The notes beneath the pieces are model-generated. The model made no database searches, had not been told where the DNA came from, and worked only from the letters and a program-made list of their open reading frames with translations. From a virus: DNA of 43,135 bases. This document shows positions 24,865-32,767 of this stretch, piece by piece. A program made the position numbers and the translations under genes. The DNA lies in the IMG/VR virus record IMGVR_UViG_3300043395_001623, positions 1 to 43,135 of that record; one strand, given 5' to 3'. Every line of letters begins with the position of its first letter. Position 1 is the first letter of the stretch.

Positions 24865-25803
24865 ATGGCACAAGTAGTAAAACTAAAAAGAACAGCTGTT
24901 GAAGGTAAAGTTCCGTCTACTCAACATTTAGAGTTAGGGGAATTAGCAATTAATACACATGATGGTAGGATATTCTTTCAAAAAGATGATGGTACACCAA
25001 CAATTCAACATATTGTCACAACAAATTCAGTTACTACTGGCTCTATCAGTCTCATCGGTGATGTAACTGCATCAAATTTACAACTTAATGGTAATGCAAC
25101 CATTAATGGAAATTTAACTCTTGGTGGAAATATAACAATAGGTGATTCAACATCCGATACTATAACAATATCGGCCGATTTATCATCATCTATTATTCCA
25201 GATTTAACCGATACATTTGATTTAGGTTCTTCTTCTAAAAAATGGAATAAATTGTATGTAGTAACTGCATCTGCAGATTATTTCATAGGAGATGGTTCTC
25301 AATTAACAGGTATTAGTGCAGATGTATCTCAAGTAGCAACAATAACTGCATCATTTCAAAATCAATCATCAATTTCGGTAACACATAATTTTAATTCAAA
25401 AAATGTTATCATATCGGTATATGGTTCAAATGATTCACAAATAATACCACAATCAGTTGTTTTAACTGATAATAATACAACAACAATTGGATTATCCGGT
25501 CCACATAGTGGATATGTTGTAGTTGCTAAAGGTGGCCACATAGTTAGTGGTTCGGTAAGTGCTAATAATATTAGTGGATTAGAATCTAAAATTATTGAAT
25601 TAACTTCATATAATGAAATTGTTAGTGGTAATTCTACTTATTCTATCATTCATAATTTAGATGAAGAATATCCATTAGTTCAAGCATGGAATACTACCAC
25701 TAAAAGACAAGAACAACCATCTATTATTGAATCAATTTCATCAAATGAAGTATCAATATCATTTGCAGGTTCGTTTTCAGGTAAAATTATAATTAAAAAA
25801 TAA
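24865..25803 (+). CDS. Fibre protein with anchor, stalk and tip-like domains (312 residues)
   Basis: MAQVVKLKRTAVEGKVPS...LELGELAINTHDGRIFFQKDDG is an anchor closely like that of the 214-residue fibre. A beta-stalk module (LNGNATINGNLTLGGNITIG), the DTFDLGSSSKKWNKLYV block and ADYFIGDGSQLTG follow, then the HNF...IIPQSVVLTDNNTT...SGYVVVAKGGHIVSGS domain, and a second copy of the same fold at the end (TYSIIHNLDEEYPLVQAWN...GKIIIKK). No perfect late box precedes it although a terminator does; an AT-rich TAATTATATAATG stretch at about 24833 is the only candidate. No Shine-Dalgarno is seen, which is unusual among the fibres. Confidence 0.75.
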   Translation: MAQVVKLKRTAVEGKVPSTQHLELGELAINTHDGRIFFQKDDGTPTIQHIVTTNSVTTGSISLIGDVTASNLQLNGNATINGNLTLGGNITIGDSTSDTITISADLSSSIIPDLTDTFDLGSSSKKWNKLYVVTASADYFIGDGSQLTGISADVSQVATITASFQNQSSISVTHNFNSKNVIISVYGSNDSQIIPQSVVLTDNNTTTIGLSGPHSGYVVVAKGGHIVSGSVSANNISGLESKIIELTSYNEIVSGNSTYSIIHNLDEEYPLVQAWNTTTKRQEQPSIIESISSNEVSISFAGSFSGKIIIKK

Positions 25804-25810
25804 TATTTTA

Positions 25811-26809
25811 ATGGTTTATGATGTTTATTACACTACTGGCGGAGGTCCGTGGGTAAATGCTGGTTCTGATACATGGGTAAATTTATGGATGGAATTGGTT
25901 GCACCTAAATTAGATGTAAAACCCATTCTTTTAATTCATAGAAACAAACCCAAAGGTCACGAAGATTACGAATTTCCGATTGAAACTTATTGGCATGGTG
26001 AAAATATTGAAAAATTTGAAGAATTGTGTAAAGGTGCACGAAGAATCAATATTTTACACGGTCATTATACTCCTATGAAGTGTATTGTAGATAATAAAGA
26101 TAAAATACATTCAAATGTTTTACATAATTCAGTAGACCACATTCTAAAATCACAAGTTTTAACCGATGCATCATTAGGTTGGCACCCATATTTAAGTTCA
26201 GAGTGGGAAAAGGAAGTAAATGAATGGTCATCTAATACAATTTGGGTAGGATTGTTTGATATTTTGTTTCCAAATCAAAATATTAAAAATTTTTACGAAT
26301 TTAAACATAATTCACCCCTTTCAAATTCTATAAATTTAGGATTTGCATCGAGATGTGAAGGTAGAAAGAATCCACATTATTTAGATGGATTAAAATCTTT
26401 CATTTTTACTGATTCTCATGAATTTAACGCAATATGGAAAGGTGGAGTGAAGGTAGATACTTCTAAATCAAAAATATATCACTATAAATCAGAATTTAAA
26501 GACATATTCTATAATATGGATTGGGGAATATCACATTCCGCATTTACATCCGAACCATTTGGATATGGTATATTTGAAGCAGTGGATAGAGGTAAATTAC
26601 CAATAATTCACAAACTTTATATGAAAGATTTAGAATATCCATATAGAGCTTCATCTAAAAAGGAATTTGTTGATATTTATAATAGGATTTCTAGTGAATC
26701 TTACGAAACTAAACAAATTTGGTTTAATAAACTAAAAGAGTATATGATAGAAAACTTTACCAATAAAAATAAATGGGTAAACGATTTATTAAATATTTAT
26801 AATACATAG
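25811..26809 (+). CDS. GT-B (family 4-like) glycosyltransferase inside the tail gene cluster
   Basis: The 332-residue protein has an N-terminal half with Gly-rich YYTTGGGPWVNAGSDTW and a C-terminal half containing SEPFGYGIFEAVDRGKLPII. There E248 and E256 form the EX7E motif of retaining GT-B enzymes, and the following Gly-Lys-Leu-Pro corresponds to the donor-binding loop. HGHYTPMKCI and the ring of His/Trp residues in the middle are consistent with an acceptor cleft. It starts seven bases after the last fibre gene and stops 13 bases before the Hint protein, so it is co-expressed with Ser/Thr-rich virion proteins. Modification of fibres is the natural guess; host-surface modification is the alternative. 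Confidence 0.7.
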   Translation: MVYDVYYTTGGGPWVNAGSDTWVNLWMELVAPKLDVKPILLIHRNKPKGHEDYEFPIETYWHGENIEKFEELCKGARRINILHGHYTPMKCIVDNKDKIHSNVLHNSVDHILKSQVLTDASLGWHPYLSSEWEKEVNEWSSNTIWVGLFDILFPNQNIKNFYEFKHNSPLSNSINLGFASRCEGRKNPHYLDGLKSFIFTDSHEFNAIWKGGVKVDTSKSKIYHYKSEFKDIFYNMDWGISHSAFTSEPFGYGIFEAVDRGKLPIIHKLYMKDLEYPYRASSKKEFVDIYNRISSESYETKQIWFNKLKEYMIENFTNKNKWVNDLLNIYNT

Positions 26810-26822
26810 GAGAAAAACAATT

Positions 26823-28106
26823 ATGGCAGCATCATCAGGCGATACTTTATCACTTTACAATTTAGCTGGAGCAACTGGTAATTCACTTACCAATATTTCA
26901 TTGGGTGCAATTAAAGGAACACCAGCAGGAGGTGATAATATTTCGTTAGGAAATGATTTTCATATCACTGCAGTTGGTTCATCAACATCTGATATTACTG
27001 GTTATTCATATGCGGTAGAAGGTACATCTGAATCTTATACGGTTAATATGCAAAACGCTGGTAGTAGATTTGCTAGTAAAATTGGTAACAGAGCAGCTAA
27101 CTTCACTTGGTCAGTACCGGCAGGAACAAAAATATCGGTAGGAACTAATAGTGGTGGTAGTGCTACATTTAGTGTTGGTTCAATTACAAACGCACCAACT
27201 CAAACTGTTTTACAAGCAGTAGAAGCACATACAATTAGAGTAATATTCGCAGATGGTTTTAATGACCATGCAACAAGATATAACACAAACATCCAAAGAA
27301 CGGTTTATTCAGTAGATTCGTATGATGGAAACTCTGCTGCACTTTGTTTAACAATTGATTCTCCTGTTATTTTAGCAGATGGAACAATTGTAGAGGCAGG
27401 TGATTTAAATGAAGGAGATAAATTAAAAGGATTCTCAATCGGTGGATTAGGAACTGATTCTGATGGAACATTTTTAGAATGGGCATCATCTGATTTATCA
27501 AAAACTGAAAAAGATGTAACTATCGTTAATTTAACTTATTCTTTCGCATCTCGTTATTATGATATAAATGGTGGTGAGATTACTGCAACTGCAGAACACC
27601 CTATGTTAGTAAAAGATTCAGTAGATGGTACATATCGTTTTAAGGAAATGTTTAATTTAGTAACTGGTGATAAATTAGTTAAAGGTGATGGTACTGAAGT
27701 TGAAATCACATCAATCGAAATCGTACAAAAAACAACCGAAATTGTTTCAATTGATGTTGAAGAAGAAGATACATATATGGTAAATGGATATATTACTCAC
27801 AATAAAGGTGGTAATTCATTCAGTAACTTCGCAGGACCAAGTGCACCAACAGTAACTGGATATAGTTCACCAATGATTAACTGGACTGCACCTGCTAAAA
27901 CTTTAACTGCAGGTATTACTGCTTATCAATATCAAATAGCATCTGATTCCGGGTTTGCAACAATTGTAAATACTGCAGATGAATGGAGTACAACCCAAGT
28001 GGAAGTAAATACTATATTATCGGCAGGTACATACTACTTTAGAGTAAGAGCAATTGAGGCAGGTTTAAAGGGAAGTTGGTCATCTACTTTAACATTTACT
28101 AGATAA
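26823..28106 (+). CDS. Virion-like protein with an internal Hint (intein-like) domain and a C-terminal fibronectin III domain
   Basis: Residues 1-174 are a beta-rich N-domain. The Hint domain runs from C175 (CLTIDSPVILADGTIVEAGDL) to H326-N327 (YMVNGYITHN), with the block B TxxH motif in ITATAEHPMLV. At about 153 residues it has no room for a homing endonuclease. The residue after the final Asn is Lys (HNKGG), not Cys, Ser or Thr, so normal splicing should fail, while N-terminal thioester formation and Asn cyclisation could still cut the chain, as in bacterial intein-like domains. Residues about 338-427 look like fibronectin III (SAPTVTGYSSPMINWTAP...YYFRVRAIEAG). An AGGAGA Shine-Dalgarno precedes the ATG. 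The N- and C-domain roles are inferred. Confidence 0.8.
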   Translation: MAASSGDTLSLYNLAGATGNSLTNISLGAIKGTPAGGDNISLGNDFHITAVGSSTSDITGYSYAVEGTSESYTVNMQNAGSRFASKIGNRAANFTWSVPAGTKISVGTNSGGSATFSVGSITNAPTQTVLQAVEAHTIRVIFADGFNDHATRYNTNIQRTVYSVDSYDGNSAALCLTIDSPVILADGTIVEAGDLNEGDKLKGFSIGGLGTDSDGTFLEWASSDLSKTEKDVTIVNLTYSFASRYYDINGGEITATAEHPMLVKDSVDGTYRFKEMFNLVTGDKLVKGDGTEVEITSIEIVQKTTEIVSIDVEEEDTYMVNGYITHNKGGNSFSNFAGPSAPTVTGYSSPMINWTAPAKTLTAGITAYQYQIASDSGFATIVNTADEWSTTQVEVNTILSAGTYYFRVRAIEAGLKGSWSSTLTFTR

Positions 28107-28132
28107 TATTTTTATCGTTTCCGAAAAAGTGA

Positions 28133-28142
28133 TATATTTATA
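28133..28142 (+). promoter_or_regulatory. Late-promoter box TATATTTATA
   Basis: A perfect copy 34 nt before the ATG at 28177. CGAAAAAGT just upstream is also found before the next box (28494). Confidence 0.6.
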
Positions 28143-28176
28143 TATATAACGAAATTAATTAACAAAATATATCAAA

Positions 28177-28449
28177 ATGGTAGAACAAATTAAGTTTACG
28201 GATGAGGAAATTGCTGAAATTAACAAATTAAGAGAAGAATTTACTCAAATTTTTATTCAATTGGGACAAATTAGTTTGGATAGAAAAACTAAAATGAATG
28301 AATTGGATGTTTTGGAATCTCAATTAGTAGAATCTCATTCTAAATTAATCGAAAGAGAGGAAATTATATTCAAATCATTGAATGAAAAATATGGTGATGG
28401 TGATTATGACCCAAACACCGGTATTTTTACCCCAATTACACAAAACTAA
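28177..28449 (+). CDS. Small coiled-coil phage protein (90 residues)
   Basis: The product is almost entirely charged helix (KFTDEEIAEINKLREEF...LDRKTKMNELDVLESQLVE) with heptad-like spacing of Ile and Leu, ending in a short KYGDGDYDPNTGIFTP tail. I recall proteins of this plan (two helices, then K-Y-G-x-G-x-x-D-x-x-T-G) in many T4-like phages, without a known function. It sits alone between two late boxes just before the sheath gene, so it may be a tail chaperone or a minor component. No Shine-Dalgarno is present, unlike the sheath and tube genes. Confidence 0.65.
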   Translation: MVEQIKFTDEEIAEINKLREEFTQIFIQLGQISLDRKTKMNELDVLESQLVESHSKLIEREEIIFKSLNEKYGDGDYDPNTGIFTPITQN

Positions 28450-28493
28450 ATACAAACGAAATAAATAAAAAATAATCTTTCGAAAAAGTTATT

Positions 28494-28503
28494 CATATTT
28501 ATA
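28494..28503 (+). promoter_or_regulatory. Late-promoter box variant CATATTTATA before the sheath gene
   Basis: One mismatch, 43 nt before the sheath ATG. A CGAAAAAGT element at 28481-28489 is shared with the box at 28133. Confidence 0.55.
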
Positions 28504-28546
28504 TTCGTATTATTATAACAAAGAAACTTAACAGGAGTAATATAAA

Positions 28547-30862
28547 ATGGCAGAAAAGATTGTATCACCAGGTGTATTTACAAGAGAGAATGACCTTTCT
28601 TACTTATCACAAGGTATTGGAGAAATCGGAGCAGCAGTTATTGGCCCTTTCGCTAAAGGACCTGCATTCGTACCAACCGTTGTAAACACACAATCAGAAT
28701 TCGAATCTATATTCGGTGTACCTAATGGAGATTACTACACAGGATATACCGTACAAAACTATTTAAGAGAGGCCGGAGCAGTAACAATTGTAAGAGTTGG
28801 TCACGTTGGTGGTTATACTCAACAAGATGCAGTAGGTATCACTATCTATAATCCAGAAACAGAAGAAACTAAATTAGTGAGTGTTTTAAAATCAACTCAC
28901 AATTGGACAACTGATGGAAATGGTGATTCTATTGAAGCAACAATAGATGCACAACCGTCAGCATCAGTATTCAATCTTTCATTAGCAGGTTCAGATTCTG
29001 CATATGATACTACAATATCTGCATCAGTTTTACATACTGCAGGTAATGATTTATCAGATGTATTTGGTGAATCACCAAGAGGTAAGAAAGGTGTTTATGC
29101 ATCTCAATTCTTTGAGAACGCAGCAGTTGATTTCTTTAGTGCAGCAGATGGGTGTGAAGTTTCTGTTATTAATTTAGGTGAACAATCATTTGCAGGTCAA
29201 GATGTTACTTATGCATCTACTCCTTGGATTCAATCACAACTAATTTCTGGTGAAAGAAGTAATTTATTCCGTTTACACACATTAGGTGATGGAACATACA
29301 CAAATAAAGAATTTAAAGTATCAATCTTTAATGTAAAAGCAGCAGGTGAATCAAACGCAACTGATTATGCTACATTCTCATTAGCAATTAGAGGATTTGC
29401 TGATACTGATAAGAAAAAATCAATATTAGAAACATATAACAATGTTAATTTAGACCCTGCATCTCCAAACTATATCTTAAAGGTAATTGGTGATAGAAAT
29501 GTAGAAATTGATGCTAATGGTAAACAATTTGAAAATGGTGATTATGCAAATCGTTCTAAATTAGTTAGAGTTGAAGTTGCACCAGAAGGTTCATTCCCAA
29601 TCATCGCAGGACCATTTGGACATGAAGCATATTTATCTCCAATTGCAGGAAATGATGAAATCACACCAGCAGTTGTATTTACAACTAATTCTGATAATAA
29701 CACATCATCTTCTACATATAGATATTCTGGTATCGATTTAGAATCTTCAGTTGTTAAAATTGATAATGGCCATTTCTTAGCTCCAATTCCAAACGAAGCA
29801 GGAAATGGAACAAATACTGCATTTGCATTTGATTCTCAATTAGATTATGAACTAACTGGTTCTGATTCAACTGATGTTGCTAAAAGACAATTTGTAGTTG
29901 GTTTTCAAGGTGGATTTGATGGTGTAACACCAACGGTATCTATTGATAAAGGTACTGATATTTCTTCTGGTAACTCACAAGGATTTGATTTATCATCATC
30001 TACTGCAAGTGGTTCAGTTGCATATGTAAAAGCAATTAATTCAGTATCTAATCCTGATGATTTTGATATTAATTTAGTATCTGCACCAGGTATTGTAAGA
30101 TATCACCACTCTTATGTATTTGATAAGATTATTGATATGGTAGAATCTCGTGAAGATGCATTCTTCATCGGTGATGTAGTAGGACCTGCAGAAGGACAAG
30201 ACCAAGCAGTAGAGCAGGCACAAGCAGTAGATTCTAACTATGTTGGTACTTACTATCCATGGGTTAAAACAATCGATTCTAGAACAAATAAATTAACTGC
30301 AGTTCCACCATCAGTATTGATGCCAGGAATCTATGCAGCGAATGATGCTACTGCAGCTGAATGGTTTGCACCAGCAGGTTTGAACAGAGGTGGTATTGTC
30401 GGAGCAGTTTCAGTATTAGACAGATTAACACATTCTGAAAGAGATTACTTATATGAGAATAAAGTAAATCCAATCGCTTCTTTCCCTGGTGAGGGTATCG
30501 TGGCATTTGGACAGAAAACTTTACAAGATAAAGCATCTGCATTAGATAGAATCAATGTAAGAAGATTATTGATTAAAGTTAAAAAGTATATTGCTTCAAC
30601 ATCAAGATATTTAGTGTTCGAACAAAATACTGCTTCAACTCGTTCAAGATTCTTAAACACAGTAAATCCTTATTTGGAAGCAATTCAACAAAGACAAGGT
30701 CTATATGCTTTCAAAGTGGTAATGGATGAATCTAACAATACACCAGATGTAATTGATAGAAACATATTAGCAGGTTCAATTTACTTACAACCTACTAAAA
30801 CTGCTGAATTCATCGTAATTGACTTCAACATCTTACCAACTGGGGCATCATTTACAGCGTAA
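28547..30862 (+). CDS. gp18: Tail sheath protein, T4 gp18-like
   Basis: The 771-residue protein starts MAEKIVSPGVFTRENDLSYLSQ and continues AAVIGPFAKGPAFVPTVVNTQSEFESIFG, the standard sheath N-terminus. The C-terminal region has the conserved core RLLIKVKKYIASTSRYLVFEQNT and the closing strand ILAGSIYLQPTKTAEFIVIDFN that links subunits in a contracted sheath. T4 gp18 is 659 residues, so there is extra outer-domain material (about 130-500). A strong AGGAG Shine-Dalgarno and a late box fit one of the most abundant virion proteins. It is followed by the tube gene as in T4. Confidence 0.95.
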   Translation: MAEKIVSPGVFTRENDLSYLSQGIGEIGAAVIGPFAKGPAFVPTVVNTQSEFESIFGVPNGDYYTGYTVQNYLREAGAVTIVRVGHVGGYTQQDAVGITIYNPETEETKLVSVLKSTHNWTTDGNGDSIEATIDAQPSASVFNLSLAGSDSAYDTTISASVLHTAGNDLSDVFGESPRGKKGVYASQFFENAAVDFFSAADGCEVSVINLGEQSFAGQDVTYASTPWIQSQLISGERSNLFRLHTLGDGTYTNKEFKVSIFNVKAAGESNATDYATFSLAIRGFADTDKKKSILETYNNVNLDPASPNYILKVIGDRNVEIDANGKQFENGDYANRSKLVRVEVAPEGSFPIIAGPFGHEAYLSPIAGNDEITPAVVFTTNSDNNTSSSTYRYSGIDLESSVVKIDNGHFLAPIPNEAGNGTNTAFAFDSQLDYELTGSDSTDVAKRQFVVGFQGGFDGVTPTVSIDKGTDISSGNSQGFDLSSSTASGSVAYVKAINSVSNPDDFDINLVSAPGIVRYHHSYVFDKIIDMVESREDAFFIGDVVGPAEGQDQAVEQAQAVDSNYVGTYYPWVKTIDSRTNKLTAVPPSVLMPGIYAANDATAAEWFAPAGLNRGGIVGAVSVLDRLTHSERDYLYENKVNPIASFPGEGIVAFGQKTLQDKASALDRINVRRLLIKVKKYIASTSRYLVFEQNTASTRSRFLNTVNPYLEAIQQRQGLYAFKVVMDESNNTPDVIDRNILAGSIYLQPTKTAEFIVIDFNILPTGASFTA

Positions 30863-30881
30863 TTTAAAAAATAGAGAAAAC

Positions 30882-30891
30882 TATATTTATT
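30882..30891 (+). promoter_or_regulatory. Late-promoter box variant TATATTTATT before the tube gene
   Basis: One mismatch at the last base; it lies 24 nt before the tube ATG and 19 nt after the sheath stop. Confidence 0.55.
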
Positions 30892-30915
30892 AGTATATAA
30901 AGGAGAAATAAAAAA

Positions 30916-31404
30916 ATGGCAGAAGTATTAGAATTTAACGATATGTTCTATACGAACTTTGAACCAAAGATGAAAAATCGTTTCATCTTGGAAATAGGTG
31001 GTATTCCATCATATTTAATCAGAGTTGCAAATAGACCAGCAATCCAATTTGAAACAGTAGTATTAGACCATATCAACGTTAAAAGAAAGTTGAAAGGTAA
31101 AGGTGATTGGCAAGATGTTAATTTAACATTATTTGACCCAATCGTACCATCTGGGGCTCAAGCAGTAATGGAATGGGTACGTTTATCACACGAATCTTTG
31201 ACAGGTAGAGATGGATATGCAGATATGTATAAAAAAGATATACAAATCTATATGTTAGGACCGGTAGGTGATAAGATTGAGCAATGGACTTTAAAAGGTG
31301 CATTTATTTCTCAAGCAAACTTTAGTGATTTGGATTGGAGTTCAAATGACCCGGCACAAATCGATTTAACACTTACATACGATTACGCAATACTTGAATT
31401 CTAA
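30916..31404 (+). CDS. gp19: Tail tube protein, T4 gp19-like
   Basis: The 162-residue length equals that of typical T4-like tube proteins. The pattern MKNRFILEIGGIPSYLIRVANRPAIQFE, the charged loop NVKRKLKGKGDWQDVNLTLFDPI and the end DPAQIDLTLTYDYAILEF are characteristic of the inner-tube fold. It directly follows the sheath, has the best Shine-Dalgarno in the window (AAGGAGA) and its own promoter and terminator, so it can be made in large amounts independently. The hexameric tube forms the DNA channel inside the sheath. Confidence 0.93.
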   Translation: MAEVLEFNDMFYTNFEPKMKNRFILEIGGIPSYLIRVANRPAIQFETVVLDHINVKRKLKGKGDWQDVNLTLFDPIVPSGAQAVMEWVRLSHESLTGRDGYADMYKKDIQIYMLGPVGDKIEQWTLKGAFISQANFSDLDWSSNDPAQIDLTLTYDYAILEF

Positions 31405-31424
31405 TAAAAGTACTCTATATAAAG

Positions 31425-31454
31425 AAAGGTTCTCAATTGAGAACCTTTTTTTTT
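31425..31454 (+). terminator. Rho-independent terminator after the tube gene
   Basis: A perfect 10-bp stem AAAGGTTCTC / GAGAACCTTT with an AATT loop leads into a T run. Confidence 0.9.
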
Positions 31455-31470
31455 AACTTTTTTTAAAATG

Positions 31471-31480
31471 TATATTTATA
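31471..31480 (+). promoter_or_regulatory. Late-promoter box TATATTTATA
   Basis: A perfect copy 23 nt before the ATG of the baseplate assembly gene at 31504. Confidence 0.65.
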
Positions 31481-31503
31481 TATAAACAAAATAAAGGTTT
31501 ATT

Positions 31504-32271
31504 ATGGCAAATTATGATTTTCCAACGGAGGTTATTGGACTTCCATCAAAAGGATTAATATATCCAGAATCAAATCCACTTTCATCTGGTCAAATAGAAA
31601 TTAAATATATGACAGCAAGAGAGGAGGATATTCTATCATCTCAAAATTTAATTAAAAAAGGTGTAGTATTAGATAAATTATTTGAATCAGTTGTGGTATC
31701 TGAAGGTGTAAACATCGGTGATATATCAGTTGGTGATAAAAACGCAATCCTTTTAGCAACTCGTATATTAGGATACGGTGCAGAGTATAATGTAGAGGTG
31801 ACAGACCCATTCACATTAGAACCACAAAAAGTAACAATTGATTTATCAAAAGTACAAACAAAAGAAGTTGATGATTCAATCTTAAATAGAGAAAATCGTT
31901 ACGAATTTGAATTACCAACTGCTAAAAAGAAAATTAAGTTTAAATTACTTACTCATAAAGATGAGATTGATATTAACGCAGAAATTCAAGCTTTAAACAG
32001 ATTAGTAAAAGGCGATAATAATATATCACAAGAAGTTTCAACTCGTTTGAGATATATGATTGTTGAAGTAGATGGTAATACTGATAGAGGATTTATCAAT
32101 AATTTTGTTAAGAATAATTTATTAGCAAGAGATAGTAAAGTATTCAGAGAGTATGTAAAAAGTATATCACCTGATATGGATTTTAAATATGAATTCACAT
32201 CAGAATTAACAGGTGAATCGGAGGCACTTGATATACCCTTTGGGGTTGGGTTTTTTTACCCTACCGAGTGA
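31504..32271 (+). CDS. T4_baseplate-type (gp26-like) tail assembly protein
   Basis: The 255-residue product follows the Pfam T4_baseplate pattern closely: IGLPSKGLIYPESNPLSSG, IEIKYMTAREEDILSSQNLIKKGVVLDKLF, VGDKNAILLATRILGYG, KFKLLTHKDEIDI, NLLARDSKVFREYV and the end IPFGVGFFYPTE. It lies two genes upstream of the tape measure, the place of tail assembly chaperones in many phages. The last 59 bases overlap a second frame (to 32473) that continues with conserved-looking sequence after a run of seven Ts, so a frameshifted longer form is possible. An AAGG Shine-Dalgarno precedes the ATG. Family call secure; the frameshift is inferred. Confidence 0.85.
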   Translation: MANYDFPTEVIGLPSKGLIYPESNPLSSGQIEIKYMTAREEDILSSQNLIKKGVVLDKLFESVVVSEGVNIGDISVGDKNAILLATRILGYGAEYNVEVTDPFTLEPQKVTIDLSKVQTKEVDDSILNRENRYEFELPTAKKKIKFKLLTHKDEIDINAEIQALNRLVKGDNNISQEVSTRLRYMIVEVDGNTDRGFINNFVKNNLLARDSKVFREYVKSISPDMDFKYEFTSELTGESEALDIPFGVGFFYPTE

Positions 32272-32473
32272 TTATAGTATTCAATTACATAATCAACTAT
32301 GGGAAATGGTTAATTATGGAAATGGATTTACTTGGTCAGAGGTTTATACAATGCCTATTCATTGGAGAAGATTCTATTTTAAAAAATTAGTAGATGCCAA
32401 AAAGAAAGAAAAAGAAGAATACGATAAAGTTAATCGAAAAAATAATGGACCAGGAGTAAGAGTGAGGAAATAA
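32213..32473 (+). CDS. Overlapping ORF, likely gp51-like or the frameshifted C-terminus of the upstream protein
   Basis: This frame is +1 relative to the upstream gene. Its only early start is a GTG at 32213, with no Shine-Dalgarno. The first 15-16 residues are the shifted reading of the upstream gene's coding DNA and look meaningless; recognisable sequence starts just after the T tract at 32251-32257: SDYSIQLHNQLWEMVNYGNGFTW...YTMPIHWRRFYFKKL and a charged tail. I recall the Y.-M-P-..-L/W-R-R-F-Y pattern in proteins next to T4_baseplate genes. Either it starts at GTG by coupling, or ribosomes enter by +1 or -2 slippage. The last codons lie inside a terminator stem. Confidence 0.6.
   Translation: MNRRHLIYPLGLGFFTLPSDYSIQLHNQLWEMVNYGNGFTWSEVYTMPIHWRRFYFKKLVDAKKKEKEEYDKVNRKNNGPGVRVRK
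32248..32257 (+). other. Candidate ribosomal slippage site GGGTTTTTTT
   Basis: In the upstream frame the site reads GGG TTT TTT TAC, with the stop TGA 12 bases after the T tract. A +1 (or -2) shift within the tract joins ...IPFGVGFF to TLPSDYS... in the downstream ORF. Confidence 0.45.
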
Positions 32474-32489
32474 TTTCCTCACTTTTTTT
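32461..32489 (+). terminator. Terminator that overlaps the end of a coding region
   Basis: The stem AGTGAGGAAA / TTTCCTCACT (10 bp) has the stop codon TAA as its loop, followed by Ts. The last codons of the overlapping ORF form the left arm. Confidence 0.85.
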
Positions 32490-32495
32490 ATATAT

Positions 32496-32505
32496 TATAT
32501 TTATA
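32496..32505 (+). promoter_or_regulatory. Late-promoter box TATATTTATA before the tape-measure operon
   Basis: A perfect copy six bases after the terminator and 30 nt before the ATG at 32536. Confidence 0.65.
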
Positions 32506-32535
32506 TAAGACTTAAACTATTTAGGAGAAATACTA

Positions 32536-32754
32536 ATGGCTAATAAAAAACCCGTAAATGAAAACATCTTTGATGCAGCTAAAAAATTTAGTGATGCATT
32601 TTTTGATGGTTTAAAACAAAACGCTACAAATAAAGCAATTCAAGCAGCAAAGAAAAACAAAAAAATCCCTTTAGCAATTATTGATAAAATGGAAAAAATA
32701 GAAAAGGCTGCAAAAGAATTAGAAAACGATTTGAGATATTTAGACCCACAATAA
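32536..32754 (+). CDS. Small helical protein upstream of the tape measure (72 residues)
   Basis: The product is basic and helical in its first two thirds (KKFSDAFFDGLKQNATNKAIQAAKKNKKIPLAII) and acidic at the end (MEKIEKAAKELENDLRYLDPQ). An AGGAGA Shine-Dalgarno and its place as first gene after a late box suggest good expression. It lies 13 bases before the tape measure, so it may be a small chaperone or cap that binds it. No family is recognised. Its stop-to-start spacing and Shine-Dalgarno support a real gene. Confidence 0.65.
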   Translation: MANKKPVNENIFDAAKKFSDAFFDGLKQNATNKAIQAAKKNKKIPLAIIDKMEKIEKAAKELENDLRYLDPQ

Positions 32755-32767
32755 GGTTTAATTAATT

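Noticed and set aside
8502-25803. Possible diversity-generating retroelement acting on the fibres
   Set aside because: No reverse transcriptase, template repeat or adenine-biased variable repeat is visible; differences between copies are not restricted to A positions.
27345-27803. Standard splicing intein with homing endonuclease
   Set aside because: The domain is too short for an endonuclease and the residue after the terminal Asn is Lys.
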